Positions 10,138 through 18,793 of a stretch of DNA of 64,000 nucleotides are shown in pieces (position 1 is the stretch's first letter; the number at the start of each line of letters is the position of its first letter). This DNA is from Cyanobium sp. CH-040 (GTDB lineage Bacteria; Cyanobacteriota; Cyanobacteriia; PCC-6307; Cyanobiaceae), in contig NZ_JAGQCJ010000004.1 of the NCBI RefSeq assembly GCF_024346135.1, positions 1 through 64,000 on the forward strand. Direction: 5' to 3'. The position numbers were made by a program, and so were the translations under genes. The notes under the pieces were generated by a model. It was given only the letters and a program-made list of their open reading frames with translations. It had not been told where the DNA came from and ran no database searches.

Positions 10138-11877
10138 TCAGGCTGCCGGAGTGCGGCGGGCGGCCTGGCGGGCCGCCTGTTTCTGGCGCTGCCGCTCGCG
10201 CTCGGCGCTGCGCTTCTCGGCCCGGGCCCTCTCCTCGGCTTCCGCCCGGGCGGCCTCGGCCTCCTCCTGCTTCTTCTCTAGGTAGTAGGCGTAGTCGCCG
10301 CGGTAGAGCACCAGCTCGCCGTCACGCAGCTCCACGATTTTGTTGGCCACTCGCGAGATGAAGTAGCGGTCGTGGCTCACCAGCAGGGCGGCGCCCTCGT
10401 AAGCGATCAGGGCGTCCTCGAGCATCTGCTTGGCGGGGATGTCGAGGTGGTTGGTGGGCTCATCGAGCACCAGCAGGTTGCAGGGCTTGAGCAGCATCAG
10501 CGCCAGGGCCAGGCGCGCCTTCTCGCCGCCGGAGAGCTTGCCCGCCTCCTTGAACACGCTCTCATTCGAGAAGCAGAAGCTGCCCAGCAGCGAGCGCACC
10601 TGGGTCTGGGTCCAGTCGGGCACCACCTCGAAGATCGTGTCGATCACGGTCTTGGAGAGATCCAGGGCCTCGGCCTGGTTCTGCTCGAAGTAGCCGGCGA
10701 TCACGTTGTGCTCGCCCAGGCCGGCCCGGCCCTCATCGGGCTGCTCGCTGCCCATGATCAGCCGCAGCAGGGTGGACTTGCCGGCGCCGTTGGGGCCCAC
10801 GAAGGCGATCCGGTCGCCCCGCTCCACCTCCAGCTCGGCCCCGATAAACAGGATCTGCTCGCCGTAGCTGAGGGTGAGGTCCTTCACCTCCGCCACCAGG
10901 CGGCCGGAGCGCGGTGCCTCGGGGAAGTGGAAGCGGGGCCCACCCACGCTCTCGATCGGCGCCTCGATCCGCTCCACCTTCTCCAGCAGCTTCTCGCGAC
11001 TCTTGGCCTGGGTGGAGCGGGTGGCGCTGGCCCGGAAGCGATCGATGTAGGCCTGCTGGGCGCTGAGCTCCTTCTGCTGGCGCTCGAAGGCCGCCTGGGA
11101 GGCCTCGCGCTCGAGGGCCTTCTGCTCCAGGTGCTGGCTGTAGTTGCCCAGGTAGGTGCGCGAGACGCCCCGCTCGGTTTCCACGATCTGGGTGCACACC
11201 CGATCGAGGAAGGTGCGGTCGTGGCTGATCACCACGATCGCCGCGCTCTGCTCGATCAGGTAGCCCTCCAGCCACTGGATCGTCTCCACGTCCAGGTGGT
11301 TGGTGGGCTCATCGAGCAGCAGCAGGTCGGGATCCTGGAGCAGGATCTTGCCCAGGGCGATGCGCATCTGCCAGCCGCCCGAGTAGTCGGCCACCAGCTG
11401 CTCGGCCCCCTCGGGCGTGAAGCCGATCGTGGGCAGCAGCTTGTCGATGCGGGCGTCGAGCTCGTAGCCGTGCAGGGCCTCGAAGCGCTCGTGCAGGCGG
11501 CCCAGCTCGTGGATCAGCTCCTCGAGATGGTCGGGATCGCTGGCGGCCTTCTCGCTGGCCATCTCGTGCTCCACCGCGTGCTTGCGCTGGAGCACCACGG
11601 CCGCCTCGCCGAAGGCCTGGAACAGCTCCTCGCGCACGGTGCGCTGCGGATCCACATCGAATTCCTGCTGCAGGTAGGCGATGCGCGGTGTGCCCTGCTT
11701 CACCACGCTGCCGCTGCTGGGCTCCTCCAGGCCGGCGATGATCCGCAGCTGGGTGGATTTACCGGCGCCGTTGACGCCCACCAGGCCGATGCGATCGCCC
11801 GCCTTCACCTCCCAGGTGACATCGCGCAGCACCTCCCCGGTGGGATAGATCTTGCCGATGCGTTCGAGACGGAGCAC
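10138..11877 (-). CDS. ABC-F family ATPase (ribosome-associated, no membrane domain)
   Basis: 579 residues from GTG 11877; an ATG at 11967 would add 30 low-complexity residues. Two ABC domains are present, each with Walker A ('GVNGAGKSTQLRI', 'GPNGAGKSTLLRL'), signature ('YSGGWQMRIALGKIL', 'LSGGEKARLALALML') and Walker B ('LLLLDEPTNHLDV', 'LLVLDEPTNHLDI'). They are joined by the ABC-F linker and followed by a basic, Lys/Arg/Ala-rich coiled tail. There is no membrane domain, so it is not a transporter. Known ABC-F proteins bind the ribosomal E site and rescue or throttle translation. GTG 11877 is favoured because homologs begin at 'LRLERIGKIYPTGEVL'. Confidence 0.9.
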   Translation of the reverse strand: MLRLERIGKIYPTGEVLRDVTWEVKAGDRIGLVGVNGAGKSTQLRIIAGLEEPSSGSVVKQGTPRIAYLQQEFDVDPQRTVREELFQAFGEAAVVLQRKHAVEHEMASEKAASDPDHLEELIHELGRLHERFEALHGYELDARIDKLLPTIGFTPEGAEQLVADYSGGWQMRIALGKILLQDPDLLLLDEPTNHLDVETIQWLEGYLIEQSAAIVVISHDRTFLDRVCTQIVETERGVSRTYLGNYSQHLEQKALEREASQAAFERQQKELSAQQAYIDRFRASATRSTQAKSREKLLEKVERIEAPIESVGGPRFHFPEAPRSGRLVAEVKDLTLSYGEQILFIGAELEVERGDRIAFVGPNGAGKSTLLRLIMGSEQPDEGRAGLGEHNVIAGYFEQNQAEALDLSKTVIDTIFEVVPDWTQTQVRSLLGSFCFSNESVFKEAGKLSGGEKARLALALMLLKPCNLLVLDEPTNHLDIPAKQMLEDALIAYEGAALLVSHDRYFISRVANKIVELRDGELVLYRGDYAYYLEKKQEEAEAARAEAEERARAEKRSAERERQRQKQAARQAARRTPAA

Positions 11878-12033
11878 AGGGGGGAGCTGCTGAAGGGGAG
11901 GGCGCACCGCGGGGCGGCTGTCCTCATCATCACTGCCCGTGCGATGGCGGCGCGCGCGCTGGCCCATGGCCCCCAGCCCACTCGACCAGGAGTGGGCTGG
12001 GGCAGACTCCAGGGAGCCGGGGTCGACGCCGCC

Positions 12034-12390
12034 ATGATCAAGCGCCTGGAGCAGGTGGCTGCCCTGGTGGTGGCGGCTGGTCTGGCGATCGTGAGCTACT
12101 GGCTGTTTTTCAGCTGGGCCCAGGGGGGAGGGTTCAACCGCCCGGCCCGATCCCCCCGCTCAGAGGCCGCCACGGGCCTTGAGCAGCCATTGTTTGCTGG
12201 CCGGGTCCTCCAGGGAGGCCACATGGGCCTTCACCTCCTCGCGGCTCACCGGCAACCCCAGCTGCTGGCCGAGCGCCACGATGCGATCGAGCGCTCCCGC
12301 GGGATCCTGGAGGGCCTGGCGGAACAGCGACTGGGTGAGCTCGGTGTCAGCGCTGATGCGCTCGTAGAGCGTGGCGGCGTTGGCGGCTGA
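12034..12390 (+). CDS. Possible small membrane protein with doubtful 3' half
   Basis: ATG 12034 opens 'MIKRLEQVAALVVAAGLAIV' then 'SYWLFFSWAQGGGFNRPAR', a basic head, one membrane span and a short polar tail, which looks like a genuine small membrane protein of about 40-50 residues. The frame has no stop until 12390, so its second half is antisense to the Nif11-like gene and is probably not meaningful. It is divergent from the ABC-F gene. Low-confidence call; the true end is uncertain. Confidence 0.3.
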   Translation: MIKRLEQVAALVVAAGLAIVSYWLFFSWAQGGGFNRPARSPRSEAATGLEQPLFAGRVLQGGHMGLHLLAAHRQPQLLAERHDAIERSRGILEGLAEQRLGELGVSADALVERGGVGG

Positions 12391-12456
12391 ACCGTCAGGG
12401 CTGGCACTGGGCGTGGGGCTGGGAGCGGCTGACGGCTGGGGGCTGCTGGTGCTCAT
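12160..12456 (-). CDS. Nif11-like small protein
   Basis: 98 residues. After a Pro/Ser/Ala-rich N-terminus of about 28 residues comes a helical domain: 'ATLYERISADTELTQSLFRQ', 'DPAGALDRIVALGQQLGLPV' and 'REEVKAHVASL', ending in 'LKARGGL'. This fits the Nif11 fold (short helices, 'G..LGLPVS.EE' turn), a family found as nitrogen-fixation-associated proteins and as leader peptides of ribosomally made natural products. The widely conserved cyanobacterial version with a 'KARGGL' end is a stand-alone protein with unknown role. There is no modification enzyme nearby, so a precursor-peptide role is not supported. Confidence 0.6.
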   Translation of the reverse strand: MSTSSPQPSAAPSPTPSASPDGSAANAATLYERISADTELTQSLFRQALQDPAGALDRIVALGQQLGLPVSREEVKAHVASLEDPASKQWLLKARGGL

Positions 12457-12565
12457 GGCGGCGGACCTGACGCACCGACCCTATGGGTGATCGCCGCCGC
12501 TGGCTGCCGGCCGTTACACAGCTCCGGTCTGACGCTCAGCGCTGTGGGCGCTCAGCGCGTGCCGA

Positions 12566-12817
12566 TCAGGCGGCGCGGGGGCTGTCGCTCACCGGCGTGC
12601 CGCTGGCGGAGGCGTCTTCCATGCTGCGGGCATCGAGACAGAGCACCTTGCGCAGCTGGGCGTAGTTGGCGGCGAGGGCCGTGCGGCCCTCCTGCTGGGC
12701 GCCGTATTCGGCCCGCTGGAGCACATGGTGGAGGTGGGTGAGCAGGTAGGTGCTGATCACGGCCGAGACGAGCACGTCGCTGCGGTCGGTCGTGCGCTGG
12801 GTGCGTCGCTTGGGCAT
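12566..12817 (-). CDS. Conserved cyanobacterial hypothetical protein
   Basis: 83 residues beginning 'MPKRRTQRTTDRSDVLVSAV'. The middle is a helical stretch 'TYLLTHLHHVLQRAEYGAQQ' followed by 'GRTALAANYAQLRKVLCLDA' and a polar tail. The His-rich helix and the 'TALAANYAQLR' phrase resemble a small family I recall from marine Synechococcus; its function is unknown. The ATG at 12817 is preferred over longer frames because the basic N-terminus is part of that family pattern. Confidence 0.6.
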   Translation of the reverse strand: MPKRRTQRTTDRSDVLVSAVISTYLLTHLHHVLQRAEYGAQQEGRTALAANYAQLRKVLCLDARSMEDASASGTPVSDSPRAA

Positions 12818-12922
12818 GGGAAACCTCGGGACTGAAACCTCAAGGGCGGGCCCGCCGGGCGGGCTCACCTGCCTGAACGGATGCCCTGAACGGGTGCGGG
12901 GATCTCTGCCTGCAGCATAGGC

Positions 12923-13306
12923 ATGGATACTACCCATGCGCATCCGACTAGACTGATGCGTAGCCAAGAGCAACCCAGCCGCCAGCACCGGCACCCATCC
13001 CCGGCCCATCCACTGCACCCCGGCGTGGCCACGCGACAAACCTCCTCCAGCGGGCGCCCCAAGTCGCCCAGGATCCAGGTCGTTCTCCCGGAGGATCTCT
13101 GCCGTCGCCTGGCCGAGCTGGCGGAAGCCGAGGCCAGGACCGTCAGCAACATGGCCCGGGTGCTGATTCAGCAGGGGGTGGAGCGGCATGAGGCCAGCCG
13201 GGGCCAGCCCATGGCCGCCGACCGCTTTCGCCAACAGCTCGAGCATCAGCGCACCCAGCGGTTGAGGCGGGCGCCGCGGCGCCTGCGTCTGCAGCGTCCG
13301 GACTAG
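12923..13306 (+). CDS. Ribbon-helix-helix (CopG/Arc-like) DNA-binding protein
   Basis: 127 residues from ATG 12923; a second ATG at 12956 is equally possible. The C-terminal half contains 'PRIQVVLPEDLCRRLAELAE' and 'AEARTVSNMARVLIQQGVER', the strand-helix-helix pattern of CopG-type regulators with the SNMAR..I helix. The N-terminal 45 residues are His/Pro/Ser-rich and probably disordered. The last four bases overlap convergent anmK. There is no toxin gene beside it, so a toxin-antitoxin role is not indicated. Target unknown. Confidence 0.65.
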   Translation: MDTTHAHPTRLMRSQEQPSRQHRHPSPAHPLHPGVATRQTSSSGRPKSPRIQVVLPEDLCRRLAELAEAEARTVSNMARVLIQQGVERHEASRGQPMAADRFRQQLEHQRTQRLRRAPRRLRLQRPD

Positions 13307-14487
13307 GGTCCGGCCTCAGGGGTGGGTTCGGCCCGTACGCCGAGCACGGCCCTGCGACGCGCCCCGGTGATCGATGGGGCATTGCCCGGATGGCCATGGC
13401 GGTGCCACCAGGCCAGCAGCGCGAAGGCCATGGCCTCCCGCTGTGATTCGCCGATCCCGAGCTCAGCCAGGGGCCGCACGATCATCCCGCGGCAGCGGCG
13501 TTGCAGCTCTGCCATCAGCAACCGGTTCCGGGTTCCCCCGCCGGCCACCAGCAGCTCCACCGGCCGGGGTCCGCGCGCCAGGTCCTGGGCCACCACCGCG
13601 GCGCTGAAGGCGGTGAGGGTGGCCAGCGCGTCGGCGGGCTCCAGAGCCTGCCCGCGTTCCCGGGCCGCCCGCTCGAGCCACGTCAGCCGGCGTTCGAGAT
13701 CGCTCTGCCCGAAGAGTTCACGCCCCGTGGACTTCGGAGCGCTTCTCTGGAAGTAGGGCTCCTGCAACCATGCCCTGAGGGCGTCCTCGTCGATGCGGCC
13801 CCGGCTGGCCCATGCGCCGCCGGCATCCACCTGCTCCCGGCCGTCCGTGAACCGGGCCACGGCCAGATCCAGCAGGGTGTTGGCGGGGCCGCAGTCCCAG
13901 CCCCGCACCGGCAGCCGTCGATCCGGGCCCTGCCCGGGCGGGATCAGCGTGAGGTTGGCGATGCCGCCCAGGTTGAGGAGAGCCCGCCAGCCCCCGGTGC
14001 GTCCGATCAGGGCCTCATCGGCCGCCGGCACCAGGGGCGCCCCCTCCCCTCCCAGGGCCAGGTCGGCCGCCCGCAGATCGTGCACCACCGGGCGCTGCAG
14101 CAACTGGGCCAGCAGAGGGCCCTGCAGCAGCTGCCAGCTGGCCCCCCGGCGCCGCTGCGCAGGGGGGCGATGCCAGATGGTCTGACCATGGCAGCCCACC
14201 AGTTCCGCCAGGCCCTGCGGGTCGCAGGCCCTGGCGGCGGCGGCCTGTGCTTCGGTCACGGCCTCAGCCAGGTCGAGCAGTGCGGCGCTGCTGCGCAGGG
14301 CTCCCTGGCCCACCGCCACCAATTCCTGGCGCAGCGGGTCGGGATAGGCGCTGAACCGGCTGGCCAGGATCCGCCAGCGGGGCCGGGGGCAGCACCGGGA
14401 GAAGCGGACCAGCACCGCATCCACCCCATCGGCGCTGGTGCCGCTCATCAGCCCCAGCACCACCATGGGGCGGTGAAGCGGGTTCAC
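13303..14487 (-). CDS. anmK: Anhydro-N-acetylmuramic acid kinase
   Basis: 394 residues (family usually 365-390). The N-terminal ATP-binding signature 'VLGLMSGTSADGVDAVLVRF' is diagnostic, with 'VGCHGQTIWHRPP', 'LLNLGGIANLTLIPPGQG', 'GWDCGPANTLLDLAVARFTD' and 'LLVAGGGTRNRLLMAELQRR' in order. The enzyme cleaves the anhydro ring and phosphorylates 1,6-anhydro-MurNAc to MurNAc-6-phosphate in cell-wall recycling. The start codon overlaps the stop of the upstream peroxiredoxin gene by four bases (ATGA), so translation is probably coupled. No MurQ etherase gene is in the window. Confidence 0.93.
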   Translation of the reverse strand: MNPLHRPMVVLGLMSGTSADGVDAVLVRFSRCCPRPRWRILASRFSAYPDPLRQELVAVGQGALRSSAALLDLAEAVTEAQAAAARACDPQGLAELVGCHGQTIWHRPPAQRRRGASWQLLQGPLLAQLLQRPVVHDLRAADLALGGEGAPLVPAADEALIGRTGGWRALLNLGGIANLTLIPPGQGPDRRLPVRGWDCGPANTLLDLAVARFTDGREQVDAGGAWASRGRIDEDALRAWLQEPYFQRSAPKSTGRELFGQSDLERRLTWLERAARERGQALEPADALATLTAFSAAVVAQDLARGPRPVELLVAGGGTRNRLLMAELQRRCRGMIVRPLAELGIGESQREAMAFALLAWWHRHGHPGNAPSITGARRRAVLGVRAEPTPEAGP

Positions 14488-15119
14488 TTGTTCGGCTGGG
14501 GGGTCATGCGCAGGTAAGGCCTGATCTCGGTGACGCCCTTGGGAAACTTGCTGCGGGCCTCGTCGGTGGGGATCGAGGGCACCACCACGCAGTCGTCGCC
14601 GTCCTTCCAGTTCACCGGGGTTGCCACCTGGTGGTAGTCGGTGAGCTGCAGGGAATCGATCACCCGCAGGATCTCATCGAAGTTGCGGCCGGTGCTGGCG
14701 GGATAGGTGATCTGCAGACGCAGCTTCTTGTTGGGGTCGATGATGAACACCGAGCGCACCGTGAGGTTGTTGAGCGCGTTGGGATGGATCATCCCGTAGA
14801 GGTCGCTGACCGTCTTGTCCTCATCGGCGAGGATGGGGTAGTCGACGGTGGTGTTCTGGGTCTCGTTGATGTCGCAGATCCAGCCCTTGTGGCTTTCGGC
14901 GGAGTCCACGCTCAGGGCAATGGTCTTGACGTTGCGCTTCTCCCATTCGGAGCGCAGGCGTGACACTTCACCCAGTTCGGTGGTGCACACCGGGGTGTAG
15001 TCGGCGGGGTGGGAGAACAGCACCACCCAGCTGTCGCCGGCGTAGTCGTAGAAGTTGATCGGACCCAGCTGGGAATTCTGGGTGAAGTCGGGCACGGTGT
15101 CGCCGAGTTGAAGGGCCAT
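14484..15119 (-). CDS. 1-Cys (Prx6-type) peroxiredoxin
   Basis: 211 residues, the normal length. The peroxidatic cysteine C45 sits in 'SHPADYTPVCTTELGEVSRL', with the catalytic Thr of PxxxTxxC. The long C-terminal extension ('KFPKGVTEIRPYLRMTPQP') is typical of the Prx6/1-Cys group. No resolving Cys partner is apparent. It reduces hydrogen peroxide and organic hydroperoxides in the cytoplasm. It lies directly upstream of anmK with a four-base overlap. Confidence 0.93.
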   Translation of the reverse strand: MALQLGDTVPDFTQNSQLGPINFYDYAGDSWVVLFSHPADYTPVCTTELGEVSRLRSEWEKRNVKTIALSVDSAESHKGWICDINETQNTTVDYPILADEDKTVSDLYGMIHPNALNNLTVRSVFIIDPNKKLRLQITYPASTGRNFDEILRVIDSLQLTDYHQVATPVNWKDGDDCVVVPSIPTDEARSKFPKGVTEIRPYLRMTPQPNK

Positions 15120-15216
15120 GACTGGGGAGAGACAGGGGAAAGGTTGGTGGGACCGCGGAATCCGTCCGCGGGCATTGCTGACACGACAGCCCAGGCGGGC
15201 CTGGCAGGGCCAGACC

Positions 15217-17013
15217 CTAGAGCCTGAAGTGCCGGCAGATCAGGAAGGGAACGAGCAGGGTCATGATCACAGTGAGAGGGAATCCATAGCGGGTCACGTC
15301 CAGAAACCGATAGCGGCCGGGACCGAACACCATCAGATTGGTCTGATAGCCCACCGGGCTGAGAAAGCTCTGGCTGGCCCCGAACAGCACGGCATAGATG
15401 AAGGCCAGGGGGGGCTGGCCCAGGCCCACCGCCAGCTGACCGGCCACGGGAATCAGCAGCGCCACGGTGGCGGCGTTGCTCATCACCTCGGTGAGCAGGG
15501 TGGTGAACAGGAACACCCCCAGCAGCGCCGCGTACACCGGCCAGCCGGCCAGGCCGCTGATCAGTGCCTGGGCCAGGGCCGCGGCCAGTCCGGTCTTCTC
15601 GAGCGCGACGCTGAAGCTGGCCAGGGATCCCAGCAGCAGGATCACATCGAGGCGGATGGCCCGCTGGAGTTCCCCCGGCCGCAGGCAGCCGGTGGCCACC
15701 ATGGCGACGGTTCCCAGCAGCACCGACGCCACCAGCGGCATCAGGTTGAGGCTGGGCAGAAGGATCACCAGTACGCCGATCACCAGGGCCACACCCTTGC
15801 GGCTGACGGTGGGAAGGTCCTTCTCCAGTTCCTCGAGCACCACCAGGTCGTCGCTGTCCTGCAGACCGCGGATGGCGTCCTTCGGTCCCTGCAGCAGCAG
15901 CACGTCGCCCTCGTGGAGTGAGATGCGGCCAAGGCGCTCACGCAGCACCGCGTTGCCGCGGCGCAGGGCCAGCACGGTGAGGTTGTAGCGCTGGCGGAAG
16001 CGCAGATCCCGCAGGCAGTCGCCGGCCAGGGTGGAGCCCGAGGGCATCAGCACCTCCACCATGCGCTGGTTGTTCTGCTGGTCGCCGGGGGGATCGGGTT
16101 CAGGCGTCGGCGCCAGCACGATCGTGTGCTCCTGCTGCAGGCGCAGCAGTTCGTCGCGGCTGCAGCGCAGCACCAGGCGGTCGCCGCGCTTCAGGGTGCG
16201 GTCGGCCAGGGGTGGCAGGAACCGTTCCCGCCCCCGGTGCAGTTCCAGCACGTCCACATCGAAGCGGCGCTGCAGGCGGCTGGCGTGCAGCGACTGGCCC
16301 ACCAGCCCGGAGCCCCGGGGGATCAGCACTTCCGTGATGTAGGCGCTGGTGCTCCTGAGGTCGTCGGCATCGCTGCCCCGATCGGGGAGGAACCGATCCG
16401 CCAGCAGCACCATCGCCGCGCCGCCCGCGACCCAGACGCCGAGGCCGATCGTGGTGAAGTCGAACAGGCCGAAACTGCCGTAGCCCAGGCGCTCGCTCAC
16501 CTCACTGGCCAGCAGGTTCACCGAGCTGCCCAGCAGGGTGAGGGTGCCGCCCAGCACGGTGGCGAAGGACAGGGGCAGCAGCACCTTCGAAGGGGGAACG
16601 CCGCGGCGTTGGCACCAGCCTTCGATCACCGGCAACAGCGCCGCCACGATCGGCGTGTTGGGCACGAAGGCGGACACTGGCCCGACCACCGCGGTCAGCA
16701 GGGCGATCATGCGCTTGGGACTGCGGATCGCATCCGAGCCGATCTGAGCGCGCAGGCGATCCAGGGTGCCCGAACGGAACAGGCCGGCTGAGAGCGCGAA
16801 GAGGCCGATCAGGGTGATCAGCGCCGGGCTGCCGAAGCCGGAGACGGCTTCCTTGGCCTCCAGCACGCCGGTGGCCATCAGCAGGCCGGCGGCCAGGAGG
16901 CCGATCACTTCCGGCGGCAGCCAGTTGCCCACGAAGAGGACCACGGCCCCGGCGAGCACCGCCAGGGTGATGAGGGCGTCCGGCTGGAGACCTGCGGGGA
17001 TGAGGTCGGGCAT
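15217..17013 (-). CDS. SLC13/DASS-family permease with RCK_C (TrkA-C) domains
   Basis: 598 residues from ATG 17013; 17 further upstream codons are open but look non-coding. The N-terminal half has the membrane segments and the 'PNTPIVAALLPVIEGW' and 'GGTLTLLGSSVNLLASEV' transport motifs of the divalent-anion:Na+ symporter family. Two soluble RCK_C domains (about residues 200-370, e.g. 'VGQSLHASRLQRRFDVDVLE') separate it from the second half ('TEVMSNAATVALLIPVAGQL'). This layout is common in cyanobacterial and algal sulfate transporters of the SLC13 type, so sulfate is a fair guess, but substrate is not fixed. Confidence 0.85.
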   Translation of the reverse strand: MPDLIPAGLQPDALITLAVLAGAVVLFVGNWLPPEVIGLLAAGLLMATGVLEAKEAVSGFGSPALITLIGLFALSAGLFRSGTLDRLRAQIGSDAIRSPKRMIALLTAVVGPVSAFVPNTPIVAALLPVIEGWCQRRGVPPSKVLLPLSFATVLGGTLTLLGSSVNLLASEVSERLGYGSFGLFDFTTIGLGVWVAGGAAMVLLADRFLPDRGSDADDLRSTSAYITEVLIPRGSGLVGQSLHASRLQRRFDVDVLELHRGRERFLPPLADRTLKRGDRLVLRCSRDELLRLQQEHTIVLAPTPEPDPPGDQQNNQRMVEVLMPSGSTLAGDCLRDLRFRQRYNLTVLALRRGNAVLRERLGRISLHEGDVLLLQGPKDAIRGLQDSDDLVVLEELEKDLPTVSRKGVALVIGVLVILLPSLNLMPLVASVLLGTVAMVATGCLRPGELQRAIRLDVILLLGSLASFSVALEKTGLAAALAQALISGLAGWPVYAALLGVFLFTTLLTEVMSNAATVALLIPVAGQLAVGLGQPPLAFIYAVLFGASQSFLSPVGYQTNLMVFGPGRYRFLDVTRYGFPLTVIMTLLVPFLICRHFRL

Positions 17014-17116
17014 CGCCGATTCTGGCTGCGGGAAACATAGCACGACTCCTGGATCGGGAATCAAGGAGGTTCAGTGGCTTGGTTTTGCAAGCGCTTTCCC
17101 GTCATGCAGGGCGCCG

Positions 17117-17132
17117 TAGGGATCAATCCCTA
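17117..17132. repeat. Palindrome across the hflX stop codon
   Basis: TAGGGAT-CA-ATCCCTA is a perfect inverted repeat with seven-base arms and a two-base centre. The hflX stop codon (17123-17125) lies inside it. There is no T-run, so it is not an obvious intrinsic terminator; it may be a protein site or chance. Confidence 0.35.
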
Positions 17133-18793
17133 TCTCGCTGCCGGGATATATGGGCTGGCTCCGGCCAGCGCCGCAGCTCGCCGCGCAGGTGCTGCAGGCC
17201 GAGCCGGGCCGTGGCCGAGACGAACAGGGCCTGGGGATCGAGTGCCCGGGCCCGCTCCAGTTCGCCCGCCGCGCAGCGGTCGATCTGATTGGCCACCAGC
17301 CGGCGGGGAGCCGTCGAGCCCAGGGAATCGAGAATGGCGTGCACGGTGCGCAGCTGCTCGGGCCAGGCCGGATCGCTCAGATCCACCACCACCAGCAGGC
17401 CGTCGGCGGCCAGGGTTTCCTCGAGGGTGGAGCGGAACGCCTCCACCAGGGGTGGCGGCAGATCGCGGATGAAGCCCACCGTGTCGGTGACCAGCACCGG
17501 CACGGTGGGGCCGCCGGCGGGGTCGGGCAGCTCCAGGCGCCGGGTGGTGGGGTCCAGGGTGGCGAACAGCTTGTTCTCGGCCAGTACCTCCTGGCGCCGG
17601 TCGCCCCGGCCGAGAGCATTGAGCAGGGAACTCTTGCCGGCGTTGGTGTAGCCCACCAGGGCCAGGCGCCGCATGGCACCCCGCCCCTGCCGCAGCCGCG
17701 CCCGGTGTTCCCCCAGCTCTCGCCCCTGCCGCTGCAGCCGTTCGATCCGGCGGGCGATGGCGCGGCGGTCCTTCTCCAGCTGGGTTTCCCCAGGTCCCCG
17801 CGTGCCGATGCCGCCCCCCTGGCGGGAGAGGCTGCGCCCCCGCCCCAGCAGCCGCGGCAGGCGGTAGCGCAACTGGGCCAGTTCCACCTGCAGCCGGCCG
17901 GCGGCGCTGCCGGCGCGCTGGGCAAAGATGTCCAGGATCAGTTCGCTGCGGTCACTCACCGGCAGATCCAGCAGCCGCTCGAGGTTGCGGCCCTGCACCG
18001 GCGTGAGCTCCCGGTCGGTCACCACCAGCGTCGCCCCGAGCCGCCGCGCCTCCAGGGCGGCCTCCGCGAGCTTGCCCTCACCCCAGACCGTGGCTCCCGC
18101 CGCATGGCTGCGGCGCTGCTCCACGGTCCCCACCGGCTCGCCGCCGGCGCTGCGCACCAGGCCCTCCAGCTCGCCGATCCAGCGCTGGGCCTCGCTGCGG
18201 TCCGCCGGCGTCAGCGCGAGCAGCAGCACCCGCTCCGTGCCCGAGTCCGCGCCGCCCGGGGCAGGGAGGGGGCCGGCTTGGGCCACTGGCCGGGGGTCGC
18301 GGCTGCAGAGCGCCGCCAGATCGCCGCTCTCCTCCACCTGCCAGGGCTGCGGGGCGCCCCGGTCGCTGCGCAGCAGCACTGCCGGCCAGCGTCCTCCCGG
18401 CGCCGGCTGATCGGGGAATCGGAGCCACAGCCCCGCAGCCAGATCCAGCCCCGCCACGCCCTCCGGCTGGCCCGGTTCCAGCTGGCGGCCGCGGCCGCAG
18501 CAGGTGAGCAGCCGCAGGTCCCGCTCCTGCCCCCGCCGGCTGCCCGGCAGGGTGTCGAGGTGCTGGCCCCAGGACTGCAGCGGACCCACCCAGAGCAGGC
18601 GGCAGAGCCCGCGCTCATCGACCACCAGGCTGAGCGGCAGCCCCAGCTCCCGGCTCTCCGCCGCCAGGCGCTGCAGGCACAGCAGGTCCGCCACGGCCGC
18701 CGCTGGATGGCGGCGATGGCAGAGCTGCTCCAGCCGCCGCCGCTGGGAGGGCCTGAGGCCTGCCGTGCGTCCTCCCAGAACCCCCTGCCTCAA
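17123..18793 (-). CDS. hflX: GTPase HflX
   Basis: 556 residues when started at TTG 18793, which overlaps the stop of the upstream HAD gene (TTGA). The longer open frame to 19204 lies inside that gene and looks non-coding. After a cyanobacteria-type N-terminal extension (about 200 residues) comes the HflX N-domain ('GEGKLAEAALEARRLGATLV', 'LILDIFAQRAGSAAGRLQVE') with 'GGGIGTRGPGETQLEKDRR', then the G domain: G1 'LVGYTNAGKSSLLNAL', G3 'DTVGFIRDLPPPLVEAF' and G4 'NQID' (in 'LVANQIDRCAAG'). HflX binds the 50S subunit and splits stalled ribosomes. The TTG start would predict low, coupled translation. Confidence 0.92.
   Translation of the reverse strand: MRQGVLGGRTAGLRPSQRRRLEQLCHRRHPAAAVADLLCLQRLAAESRELGLPLSLVVDERGLCRLLWVGPLQSWGQHLDTLPGSRRGQERDLRLLTCCGRGRQLEPGQPEGVAGLDLAAGLWLRFPDQPAPGGRWPAVLLRSDRGAPQPWQVEESGDLAALCSRDPRPVAQAGPLPAPGGADSGTERVLLLALTPADRSEAQRWIGELEGLVRSAGGEPVGTVEQRRSHAAGATVWGEGKLAEAALEARRLGATLVVTDRELTPVQGRNLERLLDLPVSDRSELILDIFAQRAGSAAGRLQVELAQLRYRLPRLLGRGRSLSRQGGGIGTRGPGETQLEKDRRAIARRIERLQRQGRELGEHRARLRQGRGAMRRLALVGYTNAGKSSLLNALGRGDRRQEVLAENKLFATLDPTTRRLELPDPAGGPTVPVLVTDTVGFIRDLPPPLVEAFRSTLEETLAADGLLVVVDLSDPAWPEQLRTVHAILDSLGSTAPRRLVANQIDRCAAGELERARALDPQALFVSATARLGLQHLRGELRRWPEPAHISRQRDRD

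Noticed and set aside
10372-12033. Long plus-strand frame opposite the ABC-F gene
   Set aside because: Antisense to a two-domain ATPase; only the segment after 12034 has a plausible small-protein start.
12160-12456. Nif11-like protein as the leader of a ribosomal natural product
   Set aside because: No lanthionine synthetase, radical-SAM, protease or exporter gene lies near, and there is no core peptide after a double-Gly site; the 'KARGGL' end belongs to the stand-alone family.
12923-13306. Ribbon-helix-helix protein as an antitoxin
   Set aside because: No toxin-sized gene is adjacent on the same strand; the neighbours are a conserved hypothetical and anmK.
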